A stretch of 64,000 nt of DNA, from assembly GCF_001668575.1 (NCBI RefSeq), contig NZ_LZMD01000108.1, positions 1 to 64,000 on the forward strand. Reading direction: 5' to 3'. Below, one piece after another: positions 1 to 11,399 of the stretch (position 1 is the first letter of the stretch; every line of letters begins with the position of its first letter). The DNA is from Mycobacterium sp. 1164985.4 (lineage in GTDB: Bacteria; Actinomycetota; Actinomycetes; Mycobacteriales; Mycobacteriaceae). Position numbers and translations under genes: made by a program. Under the pieces are notes generated by a model. The model saw nothing but the letters and a program-made list of their open reading frames with translations. It was not told where the DNA came from and did not search any database.

Positions 1-87
1 GCCGACGACGACCATGGCTGCGGCGGCCGACAGGCCGACCACGAGTGCGCCGATCCGCAGCGGTTTCTGCACCAGCGCACCGATCAC
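1..87 (-). CDS. N-terminus of an exported or membrane protein (partial)
   Basis: A reading frame that leaves the left edge. It can start at a GTG (85-87) and gives 29 residues in the window. The first residues contain a basic patch (QKPLR) followed by a hydrophobic run rich in Val, Leu and Ala, which looks like a signal peptide or signal anchor. It is divergent from aceE. In M. tuberculosis the gene at this position is Rv2240c, a small exported protein of unknown function, so by synteny this is probably its counterpart. The frame stays open upstream of the GTG, so the start is not certain. No function can be assigned. Confidence 0.5.
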   Translation of the reverse strand, partial: MIGALVQKPLRIGALVVGLSAAAAMVVVG

Positions 88-251
88 GGCTGCAGACGTT
101 ACCGGTTCGGTCCGGCGATCGCCGGTTCATTCCAGTCGGCAGCCCCGCTGGTGCGTGTGGGGCAGGATGGGAGAAGGATGGGATCCGTCGCTCACGGTTC
201 AAGGGCAGAAAACATCTGCGCGAGGAGCGTGAGCACCTCAAACCGCCTACC

Positions 252-257
252 AAGGAG
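252..257 (+). promoter_or_regulatory. Ribosome binding site of aceE
   Basis: AAGGAG, six bases before the TTG at 264. This decides the start: the frame is open back to about position 45, but only from 264 does the sequence resemble known AceE N-termini (TTEFARQDLAQNS). The 88-263 stretch holds no other gene and must carry the promoters of the divergent pair. Confidence 0.75.
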
Positions 258-263
258 CGGAAG

Positions 264-3053
<2,790 letters not shown>

Positions 3054-3088
3054 TTTTCGGGTTGCCTTTATCCCGCGAGCACGCGTCT

Positions 3089-3103
3089 TGGAGGTTTCCT
3101 CCA
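3089..3103. promoter_or_regulatory. Perfect palindrome in the mabR leader region
   Basis: TGGAGG, a three-base loop TTT, then CCTCCA, a perfect 6-bp inverted repeat between aceE and mabR. It lies just upstream of the putative mabR -10 element. It could be an operator or part of the aceE terminator. The core GGAG/CTCC resembles the palindrome before fabD, so autoregulation by MabR is possible but is inference. Confidence 0.4.
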
Positions 3104-3114
3104 TAGCGATGACG

Positions 3115-3120
3115 TAGCCT
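3115..3120 (+). promoter_or_regulatory. Putative -10 element of mabR (leaderless)
   Basis: TAGCCT fits TANNNT and ends six bases before the ATG at 3127, so transcription could begin at the start codon. No Shine-Dalgarno sequence precedes that ATG, which agrees with a leaderless message. Confidence 0.4.
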
Positions 3121-3126
3121 TTATAG

Positions 3127-4416
3127 ATGCCTGACAACCGGTTCGTGCCGCCGAAGTCGACGGTCGAGGTCCTCGAGACCGTGCCCGACTCGGTGCTGCG
3201 CCGGTTGCAGCAATATTCGGGCCGGCTGGCCACCGAAGCGGTGCGCGCAATGGAGGAACGGCTGCCGTTCTTCGCCGAACTCGAGGCGTCTCAGAGGTCC
3301 AGCGTCCAGCTGGTCGTGCAGACCGCGGTGGTCAACTTCGTCGAGTGGATGCGCGATCCGCAGAGCAACGTCAGCTACACCGCGCAGGCATTCGAGGTGG
3401 TGCCGCAAGACCTGCGCCGCCGGATCGCGCTGCGGCAGTCGGTGGAGATGGTGCGCGTCACCATGGAGTTCTTCGAAGAGGTGGTGCCGCTGCTGGCCCG
3501 CTCCGAGGAGCAACTGACCGCGCTGACCGCCGGCATCCTGCGCTACAGCCGCGACCTCGCGTTCGCCGCCGCGAGCGCCTACGCCGACCAGGCCGAGGCG
3601 CGCGGCGCGTGGGACACCCGAATGGAGGCCAACGTCGTCGACGCCGTGGTGCGCGGCGACATAGGACCGGAGCTGCAGTCGCAGGCGGCCGCGCTGAACT
3701 GGGACGCGACCGCACCTGCGACCGTCATCGTCGGGCTCCCCCAGCCCGACCGGATCGACCTCGCCGCCGACGACGTCCACGACGTCGTCCGGCGCAACGG
3801 CCGTGCCGCGCTGTCGGACGTGCACGGCACCTGGCTGGTCGCGATTGTCTCCGGTGCGCTCTCCCCAACCGACCGGTTTCTGACCGACATGATGACGGTG
3901 TTCGCCGACGGACCCGTCGTGATCGGCCCGACCGCCACCACGCTGGCGAGCGCCCACCGCAGCGCGACCGAGGCCATTGCGGGCATGAACGCCGTCGCGG
4001 GGTGGTCGAACGCGCCGCGGCCGGTGTCGGCGCGCGAGTTGCTCCCCGAACGCGCACTGCTGGGCGATGTGTCTGCGATCGCGGCGCTGGAGACCGAGGT
4101 GATGCGGCCGCTGGCCGACGCGGGCCCGGCGCTGACGGAGACGCTCGACGCCTATCTCGACTCCGGCGGCGCGATCGAGGCCTGCGCACGCAAATTGTTC
4201 GTTCATCCAAATACCGTTCGGTATCGCCTGCGGCGAATCGCAGACTTCACCGGGCGCGATCCGACACTTCCGCGCGATGCCTACGTGCTGCGGGTGGCCG
4301 TCACAGTCGGGCGCCTGGGGCGCCAGCCATACCAGACGAACACAGCGAACATGATCAATACGGCCCGTCCGGGGCTGCGACCAGCACAGCTCGCGCCCAC
4401 ACCCGAAGGGGCTTAG
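3127..4416 (+). CDS. mabR: MabR, PucR-family regulator of the FAS-II operon
   Basis: Transcription factor of 429 residues. The C-terminal 60-70 residues form a PucR-type helix-turn-helix (LDSGGAIEACARKLFVHPNT then VRYRLRRI), preceded by a GGDEF-like/CdaR middle region; the N-terminal half (VVQTAVVNFVEWM, MEFFEEVVPLLARSEEQL) is characteristic of the mycobacterial Rv2242 group. The M. tuberculosis and M. smegmatis homologues were described as MabR, which binds the fasII promoter and responds to long-chain acyl-CoA. The adjacent fabD promoter with a strong palindrome fits that role. A short C-terminal extension is present relative to the 414-residue M. tuberculosis protein. Confidence 0.93.
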   Translation: MPDNRFVPPKSTVEVLETVPDSVLRRLQQYSGRLATEAVRAMEERLPFFAELEASQRSSVQLVVQTAVVNFVEWMRDPQSNVSYTAQAFEVVPQDLRRRIALRQSVEMVRVTMEFFEEVVPLLARSEEQLTALTAGILRYSRDLAFAAASAYADQAEARGAWDTRMEANVVDAVVRGDIGPELQSQAAALNWDATAPATVIVGLPQPDRIDLAADDVHDVVRRNGRAALSDVHGTWLVAIVSGALSPTDRFLTDMMTVFADGPVVIGPTATTLASAHRSATEAIAGMNAVAGWSNAPRPVSARELLPERALLGDVSAIAALETEVMRPLADAGPALTETLDAYLDSGGAIEACARKLFVHPNTVRYRLRRIADFTGRDPTLPRDAYVLRVAVTVGRLGRQPYQTNTANMINTARPGLRPAQLAPTPEGA

Positions 4417-4454
4417 ATCGCGGGCAGATTTCGGTAAAGTCGCATCACAGGTGA

Positions 4455-4475
4455 TTTTGTGGAGTCTCCACAAAA
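4455..4475. promoter_or_regulatory. Perfect 21-bp palindrome, probable MabR operator
   Basis: Half-sites TTTTGTGGAG (4455-4464) and CTCCACAAAA (4466-4475) flank a single central T. It is the strongest inverted repeat in the mabR-fabD gap and can be read as TTTTGT-N9-ACAAAA. It covers the expected -35 position of the putative fabD promoter. MabR is known to bind an inverted repeat in the fasII promoter, so this is the obvious candidate. Confidence 0.75.
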
Positions 4476-4492
4476 ACATAAGACGAGGTTCA

Positions 4493-4498
4493 TAATCT
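4493..4498 (+). promoter_or_regulatory. Putative -10 element of the fabD operon
   Basis: TAATCT (TANNNT), within CATAATCT, 18 bases after the palindrome. A start near 4505 would give a leader of about 36 bases. No good -35 is visible because the palindrome occupies that position. Confidence 0.45.
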
Positions 4499-4540
4499 CT
4501 TACACGGCGCAAAACCGTCTTCACAGTGTTCTCTTAAAGA

Positions 4541-5452
4541 GTGCTTGCACTTCTCGCGCCCGGACAGGGTTCTCAGACACCTGGCATGCTCGCCGCATGG
4601 CTGGAGCTGCCCGGCGCCGACGAGCGCCTCGCCGGTTGGTCCGAGATCAGCGGGCTGGACCTGGCGCAGCTGGGCACCACCGCCTCGGCCGAGGAGATCA
4701 CCGACACCGCGGTGACCCAGCCGCTGGTCGTCGCGGCCACGCTGCTCGCTCATGAGGAACTGACCCGGCGCGGGCTGATCGCCGACAAGCAGACCGTGGT
4801 CGCCGGCCATTCCGTCGGTGAGATCGCGGCCTACGCGATCGCCGGCGTGATCTCCGCCGATGATGCGGTCAAGCTGGCCGCCACCCGCGGCGCCGAGATG
4901 GCCAAGGCCTGCGCGGTCGAGCCGACCGGTATGGCCGCCGTGCTCGGCGGGGAGGAAGCCGACGTGCTGGCCCGCCTCGAGGCGCTCGACCTAATCCCGG
5001 CCAACCGCAACGCGGCAGGCCAGATCGTCGCCGCCGGCGCGGTCGCGGCCCTGGACAAGCTGGTCGAGGATCCGCCGGAGAAGGCGCGGGTGCGCAAGCT
5101 CGCCACCGCGGGCGCCTTCCACACGCACTACATGGCCTCGGCCCTCGACGGTTACGCCGCCGCGGCCGACGGTGTAACGAGCGCCGACCCGAACACGACG
5201 CTACTGTCGAACGCGGACGGCCAGCAGGTGGATTCGGCCTCCGGCGCCATGAGCAAGTTGGTGGCGCAGATGACGCGCCCGGTGCGCTGGGATTTGTGCA
5301 CCGAGACCATGCGCAAGCTCAATGTGACCGCGATCGTCGAGTTCCCGCCCGCCGGGGCGCTCGCCGGGATCGCGAAAAGAGAACTTCGGGGGGTACCGAC
5401 GCATGCCGTCAAGTCCCCCGCTGACCTGGACAGGCTCGCCGAGCTCTCATAG
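4541..5452 (+). CDS. fabD: Malonyl-CoA:ACP transacylase FabD
   Basis: Transfers malonyl from CoA to AcpM, supplying extender units for mycolate elongation by FAS-II. 303 residues with a GTG start; M. tuberculosis FabD has 302. Visible marks are APGQGSQ at the N-terminus, the nucleophile elbow GHSVGE with Ser91, and His194 in GAFHT. First gene of fabD-acpM-kasA-kasB-accD6. The start lacks a clear Shine-Dalgarno sequence (CTTAAAGA precedes the GTG), but the N-terminal MLALLAPGQGSQ matches the family exactly. Expression is presumably controlled by MabR. Confidence 0.97.
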   Translation: MLALLAPGQGSQTPGMLAAWLELPGADERLAGWSEISGLDLAQLGTTASAEEITDTAVTQPLVVAATLLAHEELTRRGLIADKQTVVAGHSVGEIAAYAIAGVISADDAVKLAATRGAEMAKACAVEPTGMAAVLGGEEADVLARLEALDLIPANRNAAGQIVAAGAVAALDKLVEDPPEKARVRKLATAGAFHTHYMASALDGYAAAADGVTSADPNTTLLSNADGQQVDSASGAMSKLVAQMTRPVRWDLCTETMRKLNVTAIVEFPPAGALAGIAKRELRGVPTHAVKSPADLDRLAELS

Positions 5453-5527
5453 CGGACCTGAACCAGACACAACCACATAAAGATCGTCATTTCCCATCAA
5501 GTAACACCCCTAATAGAAGGAGCCACC

Positions 5528-5830
5528 GTGCCCGCCAGTCAGGATGAAATCATCGCCGGTCTCGCCGAGATCATCGAAGAGGTCACCGGTATCGAGCCGT
5601 CCGAGGTCACCCCGGAGAAGAGCTTCGTCGACGACCTGGACATCGACTCGCTGTCGATGGTCGAGATCGCCGTTCAGACCGAGGACAAGTACGGCGTGAA
5701 GATCCCCGACGAGGACCTCGCCGGTCTGCGCACCGTCGGTGACGTCGTCACCTACATCCAGAAGCTCGAGGAAGAGAACCCCGAAGCGGCCGCGGCCATC
5801 CGCGCGCAGATCGAAGCCGATCGGGCATGA
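5528..5830 (+). CDS. acpM: Meromycolate acyl carrier protein AcpM
   Basis: Acyl carrier protein of FAS-II that carries the growing meromycolate chain on phosphopantetheine at Ser41 (DLDIDSLSMVEI). 100 residues from a GTG preceded by a strong AGAAGGAG at 5515-5522. M. tuberculosis AcpM is 115 residues; the C-terminal tail after the ACP fold is shorter here (ending RAQIEADRA), as in rapid growers. It lies 75 bases after fabD, and its stop overlaps the kasA start as ATGA. Confidence 0.97.
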   Translation: MPASQDEIIAGLAEIIEEVTGIEPSEVTPEKSFVDDLDIDSLSMVEIAVQTEDKYGVKIPDEDLAGLRTVGDVVTYIQKLEEENPEAAAAIRAQIEADRA

Positions 5831-7077
5831 GAAGACCTTCCACTGCTAACGGCGGTTTCCCGAACGTCGTCGTGACCGCCGTCACGGCGACCACGTCGGT
5901 CGCGGCGGACATCGAGAGCACGTGGAAGGGCCTGCTGGCCGGCGAAAGCGGCATCCGCGTCCTCGAGGATGAGTTCGTCACCAAGTGGGACCTTCCGGTC
6001 CGCATCGGTGGTCACCTCGTCGACGCGATCGATGACCACATGACGCGACTGGACATGCGACGGATGTCATATGTCCAGCGCATGGCCAAGTACCTCAGTG
6101 GCCAGCTCTGGGAGACCGCGGGCACGCCCGAGGTCGATCCGGATCGCTTCGCCGTGGTCGTCGGCACCGGTCTGGGTGGCGGCGAGAAGATCGTCGAGAC
6201 CTACGACGCGATGAACGAGGGCGGCCCCCGCAAGGTGTCGCCGCTCGCCGTGCAGATGATCATGCCGAACGGTGCGGCCGCGGTGATCGGTCTGCAGCTG
6301 GGCGCCAGGGCCGGGGTCATCACCCCGGTCTCGGCGTGTTCGTCGGGTTCGGAGGCCATCGCCCACGGCTGGCGCCAGATTGTCATGGGTGACGCCGACA
6401 TCGCGGTCGTCGGTGGCGTCGAGGGCGGAATCGAAGCGCTGCCGATCGCGGCGTTCTCGATGATGCGCGCGATGTCGACCAAGAACGAGGATCCCGAGGG
6501 CGCCTCGCGGCCGTTCGACAAGAACCGTGACGGTTTCGTCTTCGGCGAGGCCGGCGCGCTCATGATCATCGAGACCGAGGAGCATGCCAAGGCCCGCGGC
6601 GCCAAGCCGTTGGCCCGGCTGATGGGAGCGGGCATCACGTCCGACGCCTTCCACATGGTTGCTCCCGCGTCCGACGGTCTTCGGGCCGGCCAGGCGATGA
6701 AGCGTGCCATGGAGACCGCGGGCCTCGAGCCCAAGGACATTCAGCACGTCAACGCCCACGCCACGGCCACGTCGATCGGTGACGTCGCCGAGGCCAACGC
6801 CATCCGGTCGGCCGGGGTCGAGCACGCTGCGGTCTACGCGCCGAAGTCGGCGCTCGGCCACTCCATCGGAGCGGTCGGTGCGCTGGAGTCGGTCCTGACC
6901 GTGCTCTCACTGCGCGACGGCGTCATCCCGCCGACACTGAACTACGAGACGCCCGATCCTGAGATCGATCTCGATGTTGTTGCAGGCGAGCCGCGTTACG
7001 GCGACTACCAGTACGCCATCAACAACTCGTTCGGCTTCGGCGGACACAATGTCGCCCTGGCCTTCGGGCGTTACTGA
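5827..7077 (+). CDS. kasA: Beta-ketoacyl-ACP synthase KasA
   Basis: Elongating condensing enzyme of FAS-II, joining malonyl-AcpM to acyl-AcpM. 416 residues, the same as M. tuberculosis KasA. The catalytic triad Cys171 (SACSSG), His311 (NAHATA) and His345 (ALGHSIG) is intact, and the glycine-rich NNSFGFGGHN end is present. The start codon overlaps the acpM stop (ATGA), so translation is coupled. KasA is the essential partner that initiates elongation; KasB, encoded next, completes chains to full length. Confidence 0.98.
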   Translation: MRRPSTANGGFPNVVVTAVTATTSVAADIESTWKGLLAGESGIRVLEDEFVTKWDLPVRIGGHLVDAIDDHMTRLDMRRMSYVQRMAKYLSGQLWETAGTPEVDPDRFAVVVGTGLGGGEKIVETYDAMNEGGPRKVSPLAVQMIMPNGAAAVIGLQLGARAGVITPVSACSSGSEAIAHGWRQIVMGDADIAVVGGVEGGIEALPIAAFSMMRAMSTKNEDPEGASRPFDKNRDGFVFGEAGALMIIETEEHAKARGAKPLARLMGAGITSDAFHMVAPASDGLRAGQAMKRAMETAGLEPKDIQHVNAHATATSIGDVAEANAIRSAGVEHAAVYAPKSALGHSIGAVGALESVLTVLSLRDGVIPPTLNYETPDPEIDLDVVAGEPRYGDYQYAINNSFGFGGHNVALAFGRY

Positions 7078-7100
7078 GCGGAAGGAACTCCTCAGCAGTA

Positions 7101-8363
7101 ATGGCAGGGTCAGCCGCACTTTCCACGGGGGCCGGTTTCCCCAACGTCGTCGTCACGGGCATCGCCATGACGACCGCCCTGGCCACCAGCGCGGACGACA
7201 CCTTCAAGAAGCTGTTGGACGGCCAGAGCGGCATCCGCAAGCTCGAGGATCCGTTCGTCGAGGAGTATGACCTGCCGGTTCGCATCGGCGGTCATCTCCT
7301 CGAGGATTTCGACCACGAGTTGACGCGGGTGGAACTGCGTCGGCTGTCGTATCTGCAGAAGATGTCGACCGTGCTGGGCCGGCGGGTCTGGGAGAACGCC
7401 GGCACCCCCGAGGTGGATCCCAAGCGGCTGATGGTGTCGATCGGCACCGGCATGGGCTCCACCGAGGAGCTGGTGTTCAGCTACGACAACATGCGCTCCA
7501 AGGGCCTGAAAGCGGTTTCGCCGCTTGCCGTTCAGATGTACATGCCCAATGCCGCCGCCGCCGCGGTGGGGCTGGAACGTCAGGCCCGCGCCGGGGTGGT
7601 CACCCCGGTGTCGGCCTGCGCATCGGGTTCGGAGGGCATCGCGCACGCCTGGCGCAACATCGTGCTCGGCGAGGCCGACGTCGCGATCTGCGGTGGGGTC
7701 GAGACCAAGATCGAGGCGGTCCCGATCGCCGGGTTCGCTCAGATGCGAATCGTGTTGTCCACCACCAACGATGACCCGGCCGGCGCATGCCGGCCGTTCG
7801 ACAAGGACCGCAACGGGTTCGTGTTCGGCGAGGGCGGTGCGCTGATGGTCATCGAGACCGAAGAGCACGCCAAGGCCCGCGGCGCCAACATCCTGGCTCG
7901 GATCATGGGGGCCAGCATCACCTCGGACGGCTACCACATCGTGGCGCCGGATCCGAACGGCGAGCAGGCCGGTCACGCGATGACGCGTGCGATCCAGCTC
8001 GCCGGGCTGCAGCCCACAGACATCGACCACGTCAATGCGCACGCCACCGGCACCAGCGTGGGCGACGTGGCCGAGGGTAAGGCGATCAACAATGCGATGG
8101 GCGGCCACAAGCCGGCGGTCTACGCACCGAAGGCGGCGCTCGGCCACTCGGTCGGCGCGGTCGGTGCCGTGGAGTCCATCCTGACCGTTATGGCGTTGCG
8201 CGAGGGCATCATTCCGCCGACGCTGAACCTGCGCAACCTCGATCCGGAGATCGATCTGGACGTCGTCGCGGGCGAACCGCGGTCGGGCAACTACCAGTAC
8301 GCGATCAACAATTCGTTCGGATTCGGTGGGCACAACGTTGCGCTCGCTTTCGGGAAGTACTGA
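7101..8363 (+). CDS. kasB: Beta-ketoacyl-ACP synthase KasB
   Basis: Second FAS-II condensing enzyme, paralogous to the adjacent KasA and needed for full-length mycolates in M. tuberculosis. 420 residues; catalytic residues Cys173 (SACASG), His314 (NAHATG) and His349 (ALGHSVG). The start ATG lies 23 bases after the kasA stop, with GAAGGAA at 7081-7087, a rather long spacing. The first eleven residues before GFPNVVV are variable among species, so the start is slightly less certain than that of kasA. Confidence 0.97.
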   Translation: MAGSAALSTGAGFPNVVVTGIAMTTALATSADDTFKKLLDGQSGIRKLEDPFVEEYDLPVRIGGHLLEDFDHELTRVELRRLSYLQKMSTVLGRRVWENAGTPEVDPKRLMVSIGTGMGSTEELVFSYDNMRSKGLKAVSPLAVQMYMPNAAAAAVGLERQARAGVVTPVSACASGSEGIAHAWRNIVLGEADVAICGGVETKIEAVPIAGFAQMRIVLSTTNDDPAGACRPFDKDRNGFVFGEGGALMVIETEEHAKARGANILARIMGASITSDGYHIVAPDPNGEQAGHAMTRAIQLAGLQPTDIDHVNAHATGTSVGDVAEGKAINNAMGGHKPAVYAPKAALGHSVGAVGAVESILTVMALREGIIPPTLNLRNLDPEIDLDVVAGEPRSGNYQYAINNSFGFGGHNVALAFGKY

Positions 8364-8398
8364 CACTTCCCGGAATCCAGCGCTACAGGAGGTATTCA

Positions 8399-9823
8399 AT
8401 GACGACCATGGCGCCCGAGACAGTCGGTGAATCGCTCGACCCTCGAGACCCGCTGCTGCGTCTGAGCACGTTCTTCGACGACGGCAGTGTCGAGTTGCTG
8501 CACGAGCGTGACCGTTCGGGCGTCCTCGCCGCCGCCGGAACCGTAAACGGAGTGCGCACCATCGCGTTCTGCACCGACGGCACTGTCATGGGTGGTGCCA
8601 TGGGCGTCGAGGGGTGTGCCCATATCGTCAACGCATACGACCAGGCCATCGAGGAGCAGAGCCCGATCGTGGGCATCTGGCACTCGGGTGGCGCCCGGCT
8701 CGCCGAGGGCGTCAAGGCGCTGCACGCGGTCGGCCTGGTCTTCGAGGCGATGATCCGCGCGTCGGGCTACGTTCCCCAGATCTCGGTGGTCGTCGGCTTC
8801 GCCGCCGGCGGTGCGGCCTATGGGCCTGCCCTCACCGACGTGATCGTGATGGCGCCCGAGAGCCGGGTCTTCGTGACCGGGCCCGACGTAGTGCGCAGCG
8901 TCACCGGCGAGGACGTCGACATGGCGTCGCTCGGCGGCCCCGACACCCACCACAAGAAGTCCGGAGTCTGCCACATCGTCGCCGACGACGAGCTCGACGC
9001 CTACGAGCGCGGCCGTCGGCTGGTCGGATTGTTCTGCCAGCAGGGTCATTTCGACCGGGCCAAGGCCGAGGCTGGCGACACCGACTTGCACGCGCTGCTT
9101 CCGCAGTCGGCGCGGCGTGCCTACGACGTGCACCCGCTGGTCGAGGCCTTGCTGGACGAAGGTGTGCCGTTCGAGGAGTTCCAGGCCAAGTGGGCGCCGT
9201 CGATCGTCATCGGCCTGGGCCGGCTGTCGGGCCGCTCGGTCGGCGTGATCGCGAACAACCCGCTGCGCCTCGGCGGCTGCCTGAACTCCGAAAGCGCCGA
9301 GAAGGCAGCGCGCTTCGTGCGCCTGTGCGACGCGTTCGGCATTCCGATCATCAACGTCGTCGACGTGCCCGGCTACCTGCCCGGCGTGGACCAGGAGTGG
9401 GGCGGCGTCGTGCGCCGCGGGGCCAAGCTGCTGCACGCGTTCGGTGAGTGCTCGGTTCCTCGCGTCACGCTGGTGACCCGCAAGATCTACGGCGGCGCGT
9501 ACATCGCGATGAACTCCCGCTCGCTGGGCGCGACGAAGGTCTACGCGTGGCCGGACGCCGAGGTGGCCGTCATGGGCGCCAAGGCCGCGGTCGGCATCCT
9601 GCACAAGAAGAAGCTGGCCGCCGTCGAGGACCTCGCCGAGCGCGAGGCGCTGCACGAGGAGCTCGCCATCGAGCACGAGAAGATCGCGGGCGGAGTCGAT
9701 TCCGCGATCGAGATCGGTGTCGTCGACGAGAAGATCGACCCCGCGCACACCCGCAGCAAGCTGACCCAGGCGCTGGCGGAGGCACCTGCGCGCCGCGGCC
9801 GGCACAAGAACATCCCGCTGTAA
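8399..9823 (+). CDS. accD6: Acyl-CoA carboxylase beta subunit AccD6
   Basis: Carboxyltransferase subunit that carboxylates acetyl-CoA (and propionyl-CoA) with a biotinylated AccA3, supplying malonyl-CoA to FAS-I and FAS-II. 474 residues against 473 in M. tuberculosis. Both carboxyltransferase halves are visible: GIWHSGGARLAEG near residue 100 and, in the C-terminal half, VDVPGYLPGVDQEWGG and KIYGGAYIAM. AGGAGG lies seven bases before the ATG. It ends the FAS-II operon, 35 bases after kasB. A hairpin follows at 9830-9874. Confidence 0.97.
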   Translation: MTTMAPETVGESLDPRDPLLRLSTFFDDGSVELLHERDRSGVLAAAGTVNGVRTIAFCTDGTVMGGAMGVEGCAHIVNAYDQAIEEQSPIVGIWHSGGARLAEGVKALHAVGLVFEAMIRASGYVPQISVVVGFAAGGAAYGPALTDVIVMAPESRVFVTGPDVVRSVTGEDVDMASLGGPDTHHKKSGVCHIVADDELDAYERGRRLVGLFCQQGHFDRAKAEAGDTDLHALLPQSARRAYDVHPLVEALLDEGVPFEEFQAKWAPSIVIGLGRLSGRSVGVIANNPLRLGGCLNSESAEKAARFVRLCDAFGIPIINVVDVPGYLPGVDQEWGGVVRRGAKLLHAFGECSVPRVTLVTRKIYGGAYIAMNSRSLGATKVYAWPDAEVAVMGAKAAVGILHKKKLAAVEDLAEREALHEELAIEHEKIAGGVDSAIEIGVVDEKIDPAHTRSKLTQALAEAPARRGRHKNIPL

Positions 9824-9829
9824 TTGTGA

Positions 9830-9874
9830 TTTCGGTGCGCTACCAGTCGCTTAGCGATAGTTAGCGCACCGAAA
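9830..9874. terminator. Palindrome between convergent accD6 and glpD
   Basis: A 13-bp perfect stem, TTTCGGTGCGCTA (9830-9842) with TAGCGCACCGAAA (9862-9874), between convergent genes and covering the glpD stop codon. There is no U-tract, as is usual for mycobacterial terminators. Its left half and loop are nearly identical to another palindrome at 35124-35167, so it also belongs to a repeated family. Confidence 0.65.
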
Positions 9875-11399
9875 CCGCGAATTCCTCGGCCGTGGCCACC
9901 ACCCGCTCGCGGTCGGCCTCGACCAGCCCGATGCGGGTGCGACGGTCCACGATGTCGTCGACGGTCAACGCACCCTCGTGGCTGACTGCGTACTCGAACT
10001 CCGCACGAATGACGTCGATTCCGTCGGCGACCGGTTCGGTTGGCCGTTCACAACCGGCGGCGGCGATCACGTTCGGCGCCTCGGCGCCGAATCGGGTCAC
10101 CAGCGAACCGGGCATCTCCGTCGGATGCCGCAGCGTGGCAACGGGATTCGATGGCGCACCCACCAGCGGCAGGTTGCGGGTGCGGCAGTGGGTCGCGCTC
10201 AGCCCGCGCAATGCGATCGCACGGTCGAGCACATCCTCGGCCATGAAACGGTATTCGGTCAGCTTGCCGCCGATGACGCTGATCACCCCCGAGGGCGATT
10301 CGACAACCGCGTGTTCGCGCGACACGTCGGCCGTGCGGCCCGCGCCGGTGTCGATCAGCGGACGCAATCCCGCGTAGGCGCCGATGACATCCGATGGGCC
10401 CAGCGCGACGTCCAGCGCGGTGTTCACCGTGTCCAGCAGGAACGTGACCTCGTCGTCCGTGGGTTCCGGCACGTCGGGGATCGCGCCGGGCGCGTCCTCG
10501 TCGGTCAGGCCGAGGTAGACCCGGCCCAGCTGTTCGGGCATCGCGAACACGAACCGGTTGATCTCGCCTGGGATCGGAATGGTCAGCGCCGCAACCGGAT
10601 TGCCGAACGCCGCTGCGTCGAACACGAGATGCGTTCCGCGGCTGGGCCGTAGCTTGATCGACGGGTCCACCTCCCCCGCCCACACTCCGGAGGCATTGAT
10701 CACCGCACGCGCGGTGACATCGAACGACTCGCCCGTCAGCTGATCGGTCAGCCGGACCGAGGTCCCGGTGGCCTGGGACGCCGCCACCCGCGTCAGCACC
10801 CGGGCGCCGTACTGGGCGGCCGTCCGCGCCACCGCGGTGACCAGGCGGGCGTCGTCGATCAACTGCCCGTCGTAGGCCAGTAACGCGCCGTCGAGACCGT
10901 CGCGCCGCACGGTGGGCGCCAACTCGATGGCCCGCCGTGGATCGATGCGCCGCGAGCGGGGCAGCACCGACGCCGGCGTGCCCGCCAGCTTGCGCAGCCC
11001 GTCCCCGGCGGCGAAGCCGAAGCGCACCAGCGCCCGCGACGCGGAGTTCATCGACGGGAGCAGCGGGACCAGCTGTGGCATGGCCTTGGCCAGATGAGGT
11101 GCGTTGCGGGTCATCAGGATTCCGCGTTCGACAGCGCTACGCCGAGCGATGCCGACGTTGCCCGTGGCCAGATATCGCAAACCGCCGTGCACCAGCTTCG
11201 AACTCCACCGGCTGGTGCCGAACGCCAGGTCGTGCTTCTCGACGAGCACGACGCGCAGCCCGCGGGTCGCGGCATCCAGCGCGATACCGGTTCCGGTGAT
11301 GCCCCCGCCGATGACGATGACGTCGACCTGCTCGCCCTCGGCCAGCGCGGTGAGTTCGGTGGCGCGGCGCGCTGCGTTCAATGCCGTCGAGCCGGTCAC
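9861..11399 (-). CDS. glpD: Glycerol-3-phosphate dehydrogenase GlpD
   Basis: FAD-dependent membrane-associated enzyme oxidising sn-glycerol 3-phosphate to dihydroxyacetone phosphate and passing electrons to quinone. 512 residues; M. tuberculosis GlpD1 is about 516. Visible: FAD fold VIVIGGGITGTGIALDAATR near residue 25, then FGTSRWSSKLVHGGLRYL, and the C-terminal DAO domain. The GTG start (11397-11399) overlaps the stop of the upstream TetR gene as GTGA. The frame is open further upstream, but that stretch lies inside the TetR gene and has no similarity. It is probably controlled by that TetR protein. Confidence 0.93.
   Translation of the reverse strand: MTGSTALNAARRATELTALAEGEQVDVIVIGGGITGTGIALDAATRGLRVVLVEKHDLAFGTSRWSSKLVHGGLRYLATGNVGIARRSAVERGILMTRNAPHLAKAMPQLVPLLPSMNSASRALVRFGFAAGDGLRKLAGTPASVLPRSRRIDPRRAIELAPTVRRDGLDGALLAYDGQLIDDARLVTAVARTAAQYGARVLTRVAASQATGTSVRLTDQLTGESFDVTARAVINASGVWAGEVDPSIKLRPSRGTHLVFDAAAFGNPVAALTIPIPGEINRFVFAMPEQLGRVYLGLTDEDAPGAIPDVPEPTDDEVTFLLDTVNTALDVALGPSDVIGAYAGLRPLIDTGAGRTADVSREHAVVESPSGVISVIGGKLTEYRFMAEDVLDRAIALRGLSATHCRTRNLPLVGAPSNPVATLRHPTEMPGSLVTRFGAEAPNVIAAAGCERPTEPVADGIDVIRAEFEYAVSHEGALTVDDIVDRRTRIGLVEADRERVVATAEEFAVSVR

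Noticed and set aside
3121..4524. Long minus-strand open frame opposite mabR
   Set aside because: It is the antisense of a conserved gene; its composition (Arg/His/Gly/Asp-rich) is the usual shadow of GC-rich coding and has no recognisable domain.
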